Notes: generated by a model not told the origin, from the letters alone. A stretch of 64,000 nucleotides of DNA from JAAYJK01 sp964501655 (GCA_964501655.1 CAZCTN010000005.1:1-64000), one strand, 5' to 3'; counted from the stretch's first letter, positions 8,862 to 17,607 are shown. Numbers and translations: made by a program.

Positions 8862-9209
8862 TTAGTGATTCAGGTTTTCCCAGTGTTCCATTGCTTCCAG
8901 TAGTTCAACATAGGCTTCATTTTTTTGCCGTAGTTCTATGTGGGCCTTCATCCTGGCCAAATTAACATTTATGGCATTGATTTCATCTTTTTCTACGCTG
9001 AACTGTATCCTGGCTACCGTATTCCGCCAGGCCAGCATCAAATCCTGGCAGTTTATTTCCGCCTGCTTCCACTCCTCTGATTGCAAGGAATGCCTCATAT
9101 CCCGGAAATCATCTGACAGACCTCGGGCCAGGAAACTGCCGCTGTTCATTACTGCAACAAGGAACAGCAATGCCATAACAACAATTAAGTAATAAGCTGG
9201 CTTTTTCAT
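8862..9209 (-). CDS. DUF4363 family protein
   Basis: A 115-residue small protein with one N-terminal membrane anchor or signal segment (YYLIVVMALLFLVAVMNSG) and a helical, charged extracytoplasmic part rich in Trp, Glu and Gln. It resembles the DUF4363 proteins that commonly follow DUF421 genes in Clostridia; the function is unknown. ATG 9209 follows a GGTGAG. It lies 37 bases downstream of the DUF421 gene in the same direction and probably forms a two-gene unit with it, converging on aroB. Confidence 0.7.
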   Translation of the reverse strand: MKKPAYYLIVVMALLFLVAVMNSGSFLARGLSDDFRDMRHSLQSEEWKQAEINCQDLMLAWRNTVARIQFSVEKDEINAINVNLARMKAHIELRQKNEAYVELLEAMEHWENLNH

Positions 9210-9246
9210 CAACTCACCCTGACTTAATAGATTTTGTTACAACCCG

Positions 9247-9987
9247 TCAGCTATCCAGATATTTATCTATGTATAGACCGGAGGAAGCCGGGTTATAGGC
9301 AGCCATGAATACCTCCGAAGGATTATTGATACCCTGCATTTTCAGCTGCTGGTAGAGCCAGAGGCGATCCAGTCCTGCTGCAGACAGGTTACTGTCAACT
9401 ATAACTCCGGCATAAATTAATTCCGTGCCGACTCCACTGGCAGGAGGGGGCAGGTTTAAGTCCCGGGGAGTAGTATAATTGAATTCGGGTTTGAGCAGCA
9501 CTGATAGCTGACCATTGGTTTCCAGGATGGCGAAATCCACCTGGCTGATATCAAATACGTTTTTGCTCCTCAGCTGTTTGAGCAGATCAGCAATGGTATA
9601 TCGCAGCTTCTTCATATTTTCTTCCATTATCAACCCGTTTTGTATAACAACGGTAGGTTCTCCTACCAGATACTGGTCAATTGTTCTGGACCGGGAGGTT
9701 ATCAGTTGCAGGGTAAAGACGGTGCTGGTCCAGGTTAAAAGACCTACCCAGTGCGGCCAGGCTCGACTGCTCAGATCTACTGACAGGGAGGCAGCTATTG
9801 AGCCGATAGTTATGCCCAAAACGTAATCAAAAAAACTCAACTGGCTGATCTCTTGTTTCCCCAGTAAACGGGCGAAAATAAAGAGGGTGAAGAATCCGAT
9901 CAGACTTCTCACTACCACTACCAGGGCCTCATTCAGGGTCAACACCTCAATCTGTTTAGTCCCCGCTGAAAAAGCAGTTCCGGGCAA
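9247..9987 (-). CDS. DUF421 (YetF-type) membrane protein
   Basis: A membrane protein of about 230-246 residues in the DUF421/YetF family. Two or three N-terminal membrane helices (LVVVVRSLIGFFTLFIFARLLG, FFDYVLGITIGSIAASLS, GLLTWTSTVFTLQLI) include the family sequence ARLLGKQEISQLSFFDYVLGITIGS. A cytosolic C-terminal domain follows with GEPTVVIQNG and the D-x-L region of YetF. In Bacillus subtilis relatives are spore or cell-envelope proteins of unclear function. The start is uncertain: TTG 9987 lacks a clear ribosome site, and GTG 9945 or TTG 9942 are shorter options. Paired with the downstream DUF4363 gene. Confidence 0.82.
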   Translation of the reverse strand: MPGTAFSAGTKQIEVLTLNEALVVVVRSLIGFFTLFIFARLLGKQEISQLSFFDYVLGITIGSIAASLSVDLSSRAWPHWVGLLTWTSTVFTLQLITSRSRTIDQYLVGEPTVVIQNGLIMEENMKKLRYTIADLLKQLRSKNVFDISQVDFAILETNGQLSVLLKPEFNYTTPRDLNLPPPASGVGTELIYAGVIVDSNLSAAGLDRLWLYQQLKMQGINNPSEVFMAAYNPASSGLYIDKYLDS

Positions 9988-10315
9988 TGGTCAGGGCGTT
10001 GCTGCCATGCTCCCACAGACCGCTTAAGGAAACGGGGGGGAATCTGTTCGCCGGGCTATTATTTTTCCGTGATATCTATTAATCACTAATATTATGCGCC
10101 GGGGGCAGATTAATAATACCGGCTGCTTAGCAGGGAGAAAACAGCAAGTAATTGACGGGAACCAAGTTTACTAGTATTTTATTAATAGCAAAAATCGGCG
10201 GGATAGTATGGTCAGGCAAATACAGTTGCGGAATGCTGAAAACCCGGATATGCCCGCCGCCTGGCTAATGAAGAGATAAGCCGGAAATAATGCAGTGCAT
10301 CAGGGAGGTAGGACC
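9988..10315. other. intergenic region with a long-range inverted repeat
   Basis: No credible gene. CGGCGGG at 10196-10202 can pair with CCCGCCG at 10253-10259, enclosing about 50 bases just before the ferritin-like gene, so a structured 5' leader is possible. The rest is AT-rich and presumably holds the divergent promoters. Confidence 0.4.
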
Positions 10316-10504
10316 GTGGATATCATACAAGCTATTAACCATGCAATACAGGAGGAGCTCAAGGCGGCCGAGAGATACCGTAATATGGCCCGGGAAGCTG
10401 AGGATCCTGAAACCCGGCTGCTGCTGGAACAGCTGGCCCGGGAGGAAGACATGCACTTTCGTAAACTGAATGAGAGGCTAAAAGCCATAAGGCTAATGGG
10501 CTGA
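10316..10504 (+). CDS. small ferritin-like (rubrerythrin-type) protein
   Basis: A 62-residue all-helical protein. AIQEELKAAERYRNMA followed by LLEQLAREEDMHFRKLNERL carries the ExxxxY and ExxH motifs of the rubrerythrin/ferritin-like fold, but the protein has only half of a normal four-helix bundle and would need to dimerise to bind a di-iron site. Function is unproven; iron binding or peroxide defence is inferred from the family. GTG 10316 is used because GGGAGG lies seven bases upstream at 10303-10308; the GTG at 10295 lies before that site. It converges on the next gene with only five bases between them. Confidence 0.7.
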   Translation: MDIIQAINHAIQEELKAAERYRNMAREAEDPETRLLLEQLAREEDMHFRKLNERLKAIRLMG

Positions 10505-10509
10505 TTGGC

Positions 10510-11832
10510 CTAATGTGCCCCGCTGCTAAAAAATACAGTGCCGATCAGGATTAGCAGGAACAACAGGAATAGAGGAATCCCTGCTATTATGACCTTTTTC
10601 TTCTGGTGTTGGTCTCCCTGCAGGTATTCAGCCAGGACATGAGTGAGATAAGTGGTTAGGCCTGAGAACAGAATTACGGCAACAAACTGAACTGACGGCG
10701 GTATAGCCATATAGGCCGCATGAGCCAGGTTTTTCCACAGGGAATGGCTGTAATATGCCAGTAATACAAATTCAATCAGTCCGGCCGCAAACTGAAAAGC
10801 CAGACCCTGCTTTTGAATGGAGGTATTTAGTTCCATTAACTGGCGAATTTTCTCCTGGGTGGCGATATTGGACCGGCTGTTCATTATGTCTATTCGGCTT
10901 CGGACCACATCAATGCCTGCTTGGTGACTATCCCGGGAAGCAACCAGCATCTCATGCAGATTATTCATCTGCTTCAGGGTTTTGGTGAAAGGCTGGACGA
11001 TATTATCCAGCTGGTATTGCTCCAATTTCAGGGCTGGTTCACGCCCCAGTCTGCTCTGGAACTTTATCAGACTATCTTCCAGACGGAGGCGTCCGTCATT
11101 TACTAAACTGATATTGGCTGCTGTCATTCCGTAGGCAGCTGAAAGGGATTGGACTTGCTCTTCCAACTCTTCCACCTGTTTCAAGCCGTTTTGATCCTTG
11201 ACCAGATGGGAATGCATAATTTGCGAATGCTTTCGCTCAAGATCATTCAATTCCCGGGTGATTATTCGGCTGCGCTCCCGCATTAGCTTGGATATCATCT
11301 GCAGTTCGATATATCTGGCTTCTATCAAGGGCAGTCCGTAGGTTGCTAATCGGGTTGCGGTTTGATTATAATGGTCGGGCCGGCAGGCGTAGAAAATATG
11401 GTGAGGCAGGGGGGTATAACGGCTCATTTGTCCCGCCTGCATGGGCAACGGCTCTCCCCCTTGGTTTCCCGAGTGATGCGGAATATCTTTAATTAACTCT
11501 ATCCAGGGAAGTTCGCTGCTGAGCAACACGGTAACCTGTCCCAGCAATTCCTCAGCTGCCAGGCAGCCTGATTCCATTTGGGCCAACTCATCCAGGGCCT
11601 CACTGATGAGTATCTGAGCTCCGGAGATATGTACTATCAATATCCTGCTCTTATCCTGCTGCAGTTCAAAAAATACTTGGCCTTTGCCACCCGGGACAGG
11701 TTCCCGTAGGAGATCAGGTGATCTCAGGTACTGGAAACCCAGTGACCCTAGTGCCTCCAGCATAGGTTTAATTTTGCTCTCGTCGTCAGATAGATAGATA
11801 TAGTATCTTAAAACCGAAGTTGAAGCCAACAT
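10510..11832 (-). CDS. uncharacterised membrane-anchored coiled-coil protein
   Basis: A 440-residue protein I do not recognise. The first 120 residues are soluble and mixed in character (YYIYLSDDESKIKPMLEALG). The middle, roughly residues 180-300, is strongly helical and coiled-coil-like (MRERSRIITRELNDLERKHSQ, LEEQVQSLSAAYG). The last 110 residues hold three membrane segments: LAFQFAAGLIEFVLLAYYSH, VQFVAVILFSGLTTYLTHVL and KVIIAGIPLFLLFLLILIGTVFF. The architecture suggests a membrane-tethered sensor or scaffold, but that is speculation. It is divergent from the pilus operon and has no operon partner. Confidence 0.65.
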   Translation of the reverse strand: MLASTSVLRYYIYLSDDESKIKPMLEALGSLGFQYLRSPDLLREPVPGGKGQVFFELQQDKSRILIVHISGAQILISEALDELAQMESGCLAAEELLGQVTVLLSSELPWIELIKDIPHHSGNQGGEPLPMQAGQMSRYTPLPHHIFYACRPDHYNQTATRLATYGLPLIEARYIELQMISKLMRERSRIITRELNDLERKHSQIMHSHLVKDQNGLKQVEELEEQVQSLSAAYGMTAANISLVNDGRLRLEDSLIKFQSRLGREPALKLEQYQLDNIVQPFTKTLKQMNNLHEMLVASRDSHQAGIDVVRSRIDIMNSRSNIATQEKIRQLMELNTSIQKQGLAFQFAAGLIEFVLLAYYSHSLWKNLAHAAYMAIPPSVQFVAVILFSGLTTYLTHVLAEYLQGDQHQKKKVIIAGIPLFLLFLLILIGTVFFSSGAH

Positions 11833-12093
11833 GGTTTAGCCTCCCCGCAAGTTTACCCATACGGCAGTTTTTCCCCAGTCCGGATGGTCTTGTTAAAAAG
11901 ATAGCAAAGCCTGGGAATGATGTCCAGTCCAATGCCCGCCTTAACCATAATGAAGATGGCGTTAACCCTAAAGAATGCCGGTATTTTAACGATAATAAAA
12001 TAGACGGTCTCGGTACTGCTGTTCTAACAATAGGAATAATATGCCGATAGAGGGGATATATTGCATTTTTGCTGCCTGATATTAATATATTTG
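11833..12093. other. intergenic region between divergent genes
   Basis: Separates the coiled-coil membrane gene from the pilus operon. An open frame at 11820-12050 has no ribosome site and no recognisable protein features; I see no gene. The pilB promoter lies directly after it. Confidence 0.4.
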
Positions 12094-12122
12094 TTGATTA
12101 TTGCCAAAAGTAAATGTATAAT
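12094..12122 (+). promoter_or_regulatory. sigma-A-type promoter of the pilus operon
   Basis: TTGATT at 12094-12099 and a perfect TATAAT at 12117-12122 are separated by 17 bases. Transcription would start near 12129, which argues against ATG 12133 as the pilB start and for ATG 12178. Confidence 0.7.
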
Positions 12123-12177
12123 AATGTAAAATATGGGAAAGCAATGGCAACTACCTAGCGGGGATTCGGAGAAAATG

Positions 12178-13920
12178 ATGACATTGCCGAACAGTAAGCC
12201 GGGGCAAATACTTATGGAACGAGAAATCTCTCCGGCAATTGGATGCCCGCGGTGGGAACAGAGCCAGAAGGGTAAGAAATTGGGAGAGATTTTGCCTCAA
12301 TCGGGATTGATGAGCGAAGTGCAGCTGGTGGATATGCTGGAATATGCCCTGGGAATTCCCCGGGTCAGCTTGAGCAATATAGATATCGACCCAGAGATAG
12401 TAAAACTGGTACCTGCAGATATTATCAAGAAGTACGGATTAATGCCGGTAGGCCAGCAAAACGGCAGTATTTTGGTAGCCATGGCCGACCCATTAAACCA
12501 ACAGGCTATCGACGATTTGTGCATGTCCAGCGGTATGGAAGTAGTGCCGTTGATGGCCTCCATTGAGGAACTGGAAACTGCTATTCGCCAGTACATAGCC
12601 TTTAATCCCGACCCTAATTGGGAGAAACTAATCGGCCAGTTTAACCATGAGGGCATCAGTATCGGGGCCAGTCCGGATAATGCTCCGTCTGTACCCATAG
12701 ACTATGAGGCACCGGTAATAGGCTTGGTAAACTCCATTCTCAGCAAGGCGGTTCACAGCGGATGCAGTGATATACATATTGAACCCCAGGAAAACCGTAC
12801 CAGGATAAGGTTTCGTATGGATGGAGATCTGCATGAAGCCATGGCCTTGTCCCGGGATTGGGAAGCAGCCATCATATCCAGAATCAAAATACTGGCGGGA
12901 ATGGATATAGCAGAAAAACGTCTGCCCCAGGATGGAAGGTTTAGCCTGGAGTTCGATGAACGCCAGGCTGATTTCAGGGTATCGACCCTTCCAGCGGTTT
13001 ATGGAGAGAAGATAGTGCTAAGGATTCTGGACCGCAGCAATGTGATAACCCGGATTGAATGCCTGGGATTATCAGCGGAAAATCGCAGGAAACTTATACA
13101 CTTGAGCCGGCGCTCCCTGGGAATGATACTTATAACCGGTCCAACCGGCTCGGGAAAGACTACAACCCTTTATTCGATATTATCAGAAATCAATAACGTA
13201 AAACGAAATATTATAACCCTGGAAGATCCGGTGGAGTATTCTCTGCCCGGCATCAACCAGATACCGTTGAATACCAGAGCCGGCTTTGGTTTTGCCTCCG
13301 GACTTCGTTCGGTTTTGCGTCAGGATCCCGATGTAATTATGCTGGGGGAGATCAGGGATACAGAAACTGCCAGAATGGCAGTACAGGCTGCTCTAACCGG
13401 ACACCTGTTAATCTCCACTCTTCATACCAGCAGTGCACTTGGGGCACTGGCCCGTCTGATTGATATGGGAGTGGAAAAGTTTCTCATTTCTTCAGCCCTG
13501 TCAGGGATAGCGGCTCAGCGTCTGGTGCGAAAACTATGTTGCAAATGCCGTATCAAGTACAGTCTGGATGGTGATACAGCCGGATACCTGGGACGCCCAG
13601 AGTTGGAGGGCAAGGCATTTTATCGTTCGGGAGGATGCAAGCTGTGCCGTCAATCAGGATATAACGGACGTCTGGCGCTGCACGAGATCCTGCTGGTGGG
13701 ATCAAGGATCAGGGATGCCATCCACTGCGGCAGTACATCTGAGCAGACAATTAGTGAGATAGCCAGAAAAGAGGGCATGAAGACTATGCTGGAAGATGGG
13801 ATAGCCAAAGCCGGGGAGGGTCTTACTTCTCTGGAGGAAGTATTACAGTCTATTTGCTTGGAGGGAGAAGAAAATGGCAGTCGATATAATGGATATTTTG
13901 AAAAAAGGTTTGGCATATAG
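12178..13920 (+). CDS. pilB: type IV pilus assembly ATPase PilB (GspE family)
   Basis: Hexameric ATPase powering pilus extension at the cytoplasmic membrane. The 580-residue protein has an N-terminal MshEN/T2SSE_N domain (GEILPQSGLMSEVQLVDMLEY), then the ATPase with GPTGSGKTTTLYS as Walker A, the Asp and His boxes (EDPVEY; GEIRDTETARMAVQAALTGH), and the four-cysteine zinc site near the C-terminus (CCKCRIKY ... CKLCRQSGYNGR). ATG 12178 is chosen because GGAG at 12168-12171 has good spacing and the promoter places the transcript start near 12129; ATG 12133 would be nearly leaderless. It overlaps pilT by 47 bases. Confidence 0.92.
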   Translation: MTLPNSKPGQILMEREISPAIGCPRWEQSQKGKKLGEILPQSGLMSEVQLVDMLEYALGIPRVSLSNIDIDPEIVKLVPADIIKKYGLMPVGQQNGSILVAMADPLNQQAIDDLCMSSGMEVVPLMASIEELETAIRQYIAFNPDPNWEKLIGQFNHEGISIGASPDNAPSVPIDYEAPVIGLVNSILSKAVHSGCSDIHIEPQENRTRIRFRMDGDLHEAMALSRDWEAAIISRIKILAGMDIAEKRLPQDGRFSLEFDERQADFRVSTLPAVYGEKIVLRILDRSNVITRIECLGLSAENRRKLIHLSRRSLGMILITGPTGSGKTTTLYSILSEINNVKRNIITLEDPVEYSLPGINQIPLNTRAGFGFASGLRSVLRQDPDVIMLGEIRDTETARMAVQAALTGHLLISTLHTSSALGALARLIDMGVEKFLISSALSGIAAQRLVRKLCCKCRIKYSLDGDTAGYLGRPELEGKAFYRSGGCKLCRQSGYNGRLALHEILLVGSRIRDAIHCGSTSEQTISEIARKEGMKTMLEDGIAKAGEGLTSLEEVLQSICLEGEENGSRYNGYFEKRFGI

Positions 13921-14920
13921 AGCATCGGACATACATTTAACCGTATCCCGTCCGCCTCTTTACCGGGTTGATGGAGAACTGTTGTCTCATCCGCAAGATT
14001 CGGTGCTGAGTCCGGCTGATACTGAAAGATTATCTATGCAGTTAATGCCGGCCGAGTCCGCCCGGAATGAACTGCAAAGTACAGGACAGGTGGATTTTTC
14101 TAATTCTCTGGCGGGTATTGGCCGTTTCCGGGCTAATATATATCGACAGAGAGGCTCCCTGGCTGCCGCGGTTCGTCTTATACCGGTGGAAGTGCCGGGT
14201 TTAAAAGATCTGGATCTGCCTCCTATGGTGGCCAATCTGGCTTTGAGGGAGAGGGGACTAATTCTGGTGACCGGGGTGACCGGAAGTGGCAAGACTACTA
14301 CTCTGGCAGCAATGATCGATTACATAAATGAAGAACGAAAGCGGCATATTTTAACTCTGGAGGATCCTATCGAATACCTGCATAAACACAAAAATTCTAT
14401 CGTCAACCAGAGGGAGATAGGTACTGATGCCCATTCTTTCGGGGAAGCGCTTAAGTCGGCTCTGCGCCAGGATCCAGATGTCATCCTGGTAGGAGAAATG
14501 CGGGATCTGGACACAATTGCCACTGTCTTGACCGCAGCGGAGACCGGGCACCTGGTTATGGCCACGCTGCATTCCAGCAGCGCCGCCAGTTCCATTGAAC
14601 GCATAGTGGATGTTTTTCCTCCCGATCAGCAGAGGCAGATTAGGATACAGCTGGCATCCTGCCTGCAGGGAATAATAACCCAGCAATTGCTGATGAGGCA
14701 GGATATACCCGGAAGGGCGGCGGCGGTGGAGATTCTGGTTGCCACTCCTGCTATCAGAAACATGATCAGGGAAAACAAGGTTCATCAGATATATTCCGCT
14801 ATGCAGACCGGGCAATCGGTAGGCATGATTACCATGGAAAAATCCATCAAAAGTCTTTATAGTGAGGGATTGGTCAGCCAGGAGGAATATGAACGCCTGT
14901 TGGGCAGCAACGGACATTAG
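13874..14920 (+). CDS. pilT: type IV pilus retraction ATPase PilT
   Basis: Powers pilus retraction and twitching motility. At 348 residues it matches the family. Features: N-terminal ASDIHLTVSRPPLYRVDGEL, Walker A GVTGSGKTTTLAAMI, EDPIEYLH, the Walker B/His region GEMRDLDTIATVLTAAETGH, and the PilT-specific AIRNMIRE motif close to the C-terminus, which separates it from PilB. The start at 13874 follows GGGAGAAG inside pilB. Retraction capability indicates a dynamic pilus rather than only a secretion pseudopilus. Confidence 0.94.
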   Translation: MAVDIMDILKKGLAYRASDIHLTVSRPPLYRVDGELLSHPQDSVLSPADTERLSMQLMPAESARNELQSTGQVDFSNSLAGIGRFRANIYRQRGSLAAAVRLIPVEVPGLKDLDLPPMVANLALRERGLILVTGVTGSGKTTTLAAMIDYINEERKRHILTLEDPIEYLHKHKNSIVNQREIGTDAHSFGEALKSALRQDPDVILVGEMRDLDTIATVLTAAETGHLVMATLHSSSAASSIERIVDVFPPDQQRQIRIQLASCLQGIITQQLLMRQDIPGRAAAVEILVATPAIRNMIRENKVHQIYSAMQTGQSVGMITMEKSIKSLYSEGLVSQEEYERLLGSNGH

Positions 14921-14947
14921 GATGGACCTGGCTCGTGATTCTTCGAG

Positions 14948-14969
14948 AATAAGGGGGTTTTTCCTTATT
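14948..14969 (+). other. hairpin after pilT
   Basis: AATAAGG at 14948-14954 pairs with CCTTATT at 14963-14969 around GGGTTTTT. It has no following U-run and may be a weak terminator or a processing site between pilT and pilC. Confidence 0.35.
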
Positions 14970-15022
14970 AAACTGGCCTATATATCCACTCCATATTTTT
15001 AGATTCTATTCTTTTTATTTAT

Positions 15023-15169
15023 CCAGTTAAAACGAGGCGAAAGGGTCTCTCCCGCTTCATAAAGCGGAGGGATCCCTTTTATGAAAACCGGGGGCTGTTT
15101 TTAGTCTCCCGCCTAGTGGCAGCGGCGGGTTGAAACTGCTGGGCAGTTTCTGCCGATGCTTAAAGGAGG
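15023..15169 (+). repeat. recurrent structured leader element, copy A (upstream of pilC)
   Basis: One of five related intergenic elements in this window. It begins CCAGTTAAAACGAGGCGAAAGGG and contains an AAAGGG/CCCTTT stem (15040-15045 with 15074-15079) that encloses CCGCTT/AAGCGG (15052-15057 with 15062-15067). Next come AAAACCGG, a CCCGCC/GGCGGG stem (15108-15113 with 15124-15129), and GAAACTGC-TGG-GCAGTTTC (15132-15150). It ends in GATGCTTAAAGGAGG, whose AGGAGG is the pilC ribosome site. No known riboswitch class was recognised. Confidence 0.6.
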
Positions 15170-15176
15170 GTTTATT

Positions 15177-16382
15177 CTGCAGTTCGAATATCGGGTAAAA
15201 AACCAGCAGGGGGAGTTGATTGCCGGGCAGATAGAGGCTCCGAATGAAAACTCTCTGATCAGAGGTTTACTGAAAGAGCAGTATTGCATTTTGCAAGTTA
15301 AAGAGATCAAAGGAAGGTCGGTCCGGGCAGGTGGAGTTGACCCGGGCCTTGCAGGCCGTGATCTCCTGGTAATGAGCAGGATGCTGGCGACTATGCTTGC
15401 AGCTGGCCTGCCTATTGTCCGAGCATTAGGGATTATGCAGCAGCAAAGCCGCAGCAGGAAAGTAAAAACCTTGTTGAAGGGAATCCAGAATGATATCGAG
15501 GGGGGCTATGCCCTGCACCAGGCATTGGGAAAGTACCCCCGCAGTTTCAGTCAGCTTTACGTAAGCATGGTCAGGGCAGGTGAACTGGGCGGGGTGCTGG
15601 AAGAAGTATTGCTGCGTCTGGCCGAGCACCTGGAACGCGAGATCAGGATAAGGAACAAGATGATTACTGCCGGTATATATCCGGGCATAATCCTGATATT
15701 TACTATACTGACGGTCATATTTATTTTGATTTATGTTTTGCCGGTATTCAGCGGACTTTATGAGTCCGCTGGGGCAGAACTTCCTCTGCTTACCCAGATG
15801 TTGCTGGCAGGTTCCAATTTTCTCTGCCATAACTTCTTCTATCTGCTGGGAGGGGCAGCCTTGCTGACCCTTCTGCTCAGGCGAATCGGTCAAACCCCAG
15901 AAGGCAGATATTATCTGGACCGATGCTATTTAAAGCTGCCTTTGTGGGGAAGGATAAATTCACGTTTGCTGGAATCTCGTTTTACACGTACTATGGGCAT
16001 TCTTATCAGCAGTGGCATACCTATCCTGACTGCCCTGCAGATTGTGGAAGCTGCGGCAGCTAATGCCTGGGTATTAAGGGGTTTGATGAAGGCCCGAGAG
16101 AACATCAGCGAAGGGCAGTCTATCGCCCGGCCCCTGAAAGAATCCGGAATTTTTGAACCACTTTTGATTCAGATGATAGCGGTGGGAGAGGAGACCGGAA
16201 CCCTGGAGAAAATGTTGCTCAGGATGTCGGGTTATTATGAACAGGAGCTGAATCGCACAGTAGAACAGGCGGCAGCAGCTCTGGAGCCGCTGCTGGTAGT
16301 AATGGCTGCCTTGGTAGTTGGAGGGGTGGTAACAGCAACTCTTCTGCCGGTATTCGAACTACTTAGCGGCCCGGGGATTTAG
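15177..16382 (+). CDS. pilC: type IV pilus inner-membrane platform protein PilC (GspF family)
   Basis: The membrane platform linking the assembly ATPases to pilin subunits. The protein of about 401 residues has two T2SSF domains, each ending in membrane helices (GIYPGIILIFTILTVIFILIY; FFYLLGGAALLTLLL; LLVVMAALVVGGVVTATLLP). Residues FEYRVKNQQGELIAGQIEA match the usual PilC N-terminus. The start is unusual: ATG 15156 lies upstream of the only ribosome site, AGGAGG at 15164-15169, so translation more likely begins at CTG 15177, seven bases after it (ATT 15174 is another option). Part of the pilB-pilO operon. Confidence 0.9.
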   Translation: MQFEYRVKNQQGELIAGQIEAPNENSLIRGLLKEQYCILQVKEIKGRSVRAGGVDPGLAGRDLLVMSRMLATMLAAGLPIVRALGIMQQQSRSRKVKTLLKGIQNDIEGGYALHQALGKYPRSFSQLYVSMVRAGELGGVLEEVLLRLAEHLEREIRIRNKMITAGIYPGIILIFTILTVIFILIYVLPVFSGLYESAGAELPLLTQMLLAGSNFLCHNFFYLLGGAALLTLLLRRIGQTPEGRYYLDRCYLKLPLWGRINSRLLESRFTRTMGILISSGIPILTALQIVEAAAANAWVLRGLMKARENISEGQSIARPLKESGIFEPLLIQMIAVGEETGTLEKMLLRMSGYYEQELNRTVEQAAAALEPLLVVMAALVVGGVVTATLLPVFELLSGPGI

Positions 16383-16470
16383 GGCGCTATTTTGAAAACC
16401 TGGGAAAAAAGGGGGGGTAATGATAAGTGAATCAGGAGCAAGCAGTTGTCTGAAGAGAGGAGGATAGTGG

Positions 16471-16812
16471 ATGATAGTTAAAACCAGCAGCGATGAAAAG
16501 AGGCAGCAAAAAGGCTTTACCCTGGTAGAACTGGTGGTGGTGATGGCTATCCTGGTGCTGCTCACGGCCCTGGCTGTACCCAAATTTACTGCCGTACTGG
16601 CCAATGCTCGCACCGATGCCAATGAAAGCAATAAGAAGCTGCTGCAGGAGGCAGTAGACCTGTATATCAGCAGTGAAAATGTTGCTCCGGCAGAGGTGGA
16701 CGATCTCCAGGATTTATTGGACCAATACCTGAAAGAGGTGCCATCGGCACCGGCCGGATATAGCCCTTATACGGTGACTGATGGTATTGTAGGGGGAGGA
16801 GAGCCAGAATAG
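16471..16812 (+). CDS. pilA: type IV major pilin
   Basis: A 113-residue prepilin, probably the main pilus subunit. Leader MIVKTSSDEKRQQKG is followed by cleavage at G/F, then FTLVELVVVMAILVLLTALAVPKF with Glu at +5. The mature chain of about 98 residues is short, with an acidic Ala/Glu-rich helix and a compact Pro-rich end. GAGGAGG sits five bases before the ATG. Its position between pilC and the prepilin peptidase and its short form support the major pilin role. The mature part has few aromatic residues (Phe at +1, a Phe in the stem, and a few Tyr). Confidence 0.88.
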   Translation: MIVKTSSDEKRQQKGFTLVELVVVMAILVLLTALAVPKFTAVLANARTDANESNKKLLQEAVDLYISSENVAPAEVDDLQDLLDQYLKEVPSAPAGYSPYTVTDGIVGGGEPE

Positions 16813-16824
16813 GAAGGTTAAAAT

Positions 16825-17607
16825 GTGGTGTGGAGCGGTAGTGAAACCATGATTAGCAGCCTGGCGGTTTTTATTTGGGGATTGGCAGCGGGTTCCTTTA
16901 CAAATGTAGTCGTATATCGCCTCCCACGGGGAAAATCGATAATTTGGCCGAAGAGTCACTGCCCGGCCTGCGGTTGTTCTCTTGCGGCTCGGGATATGGT
17001 GCCTCTGCTGAGCTATATGATGCTGAGGGGCCGATGCCGCTGCTGCCGGAAGTATATAAGTCTGCGATATCCCCTGATTGAGGTTCTAGGTGGTTTGAGC
17101 TTTCTGCTTATATACCGGCATACCGGCTCAGGGGCTGCAGTTCTGGCCGGATGGATTATGAGCATTTTCCTGATTGCTGCGGCCTTTATAGATATAGACC
17201 ATGGGATAATACCGGATAAGCTGACCATGAGCGGATTACTGGCCGCAGTGCTGCTGTCTCCCCTGACTATTGCTCCGCTATCCGCAGCAGCTGGCGTGGT
17301 ATTCTTCGGGGGAGTATTGTGGATGGCCGGAGTATTGAGCCGGGGAGGAATGGGAGGGGGGGATGTCAAGCTGGCCATGGTGATCGGGGCTTTTTGCGGT
17401 ATGCCCCAAGGGGTGGCGGCTTTTATTATCTCTGCTTCCCTGGGCGGCTTGTGGGGATTGCTCCTGATTATGAGTCGGCAGGGGAACAGAAAGACTCCGA
17501 TAAAATTCGGACCTTTTCTGGCTGTCGGCGGTTATACGGCCTATTTATACGGCAGCCAGATTTTGGAACTCTACCTGGGAATCCTGGGCTGCCAGGGGGC
17601 GATATGA
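16825..17607 (+). CDS. pilD: prepilin peptidase / N-methyltransferase
   Basis: Membrane aspartic protease that cleaves the leader of the pilins here and N-methylates the new N-terminus. The 260-residue protein has the cytosolic two-pair cysteine domain (CPAC ... CRCC), several membrane helices, and catalytic aspartates in FIDIDHGIIPD and the GxGD-like GGMGGGDVKLAM. GTG 16825 is seven bases behind GGAAGG; ATG 16849 is the alternative. The methylation domain is complete, so full PilD activity is expected. The stop overlaps a possible start of the next gene (ATGA at 17604). Confidence 0.93.
   Translation: MVWSGSETMISSLAVFIWGLAAGSFTNVVVYRLPRGKSIIWPKSHCPACGCSLAARDMVPLLSYMMLRGRCRCCRKYISLRYPLIEVLGGLSFLLIYRHTGSGAAVLAGWIMSIFLIAAAFIDIDHGIIPDKLTMSGLLAAVLLSPLTIAPLSAAAGVVFFGGVLWMAGVLSRGGMGGGDVKLAMVIGAFCGMPQGVAAFIISASLGGLWGLLLIMSRQGNRKTPIKFGPFLAVGGYTAYLYGSQILELYLGILGCQGAI

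Noticed and set aside
11820..12050. 76-codon + strand frame beginning MKPTWFSLPAS
   Set aside because: No ribosome site, unusual composition, overlaps the 5' end of the opposite gene, and contains no recognisable feature.
12133..12177. ATG 12133 as the pilB start
   Set aside because: It lies about four bases from the predicted transcript start and has no ribosome site; ATG 12178 has GGAG at good spacing.
15023..15169. Identification of element A as a c-di-GMP riboswitch controlling pili
   Set aside because: The conserved GCAAACC and GACGCAAAGCC segments of class I and the class II pseudoknot pattern are absent.
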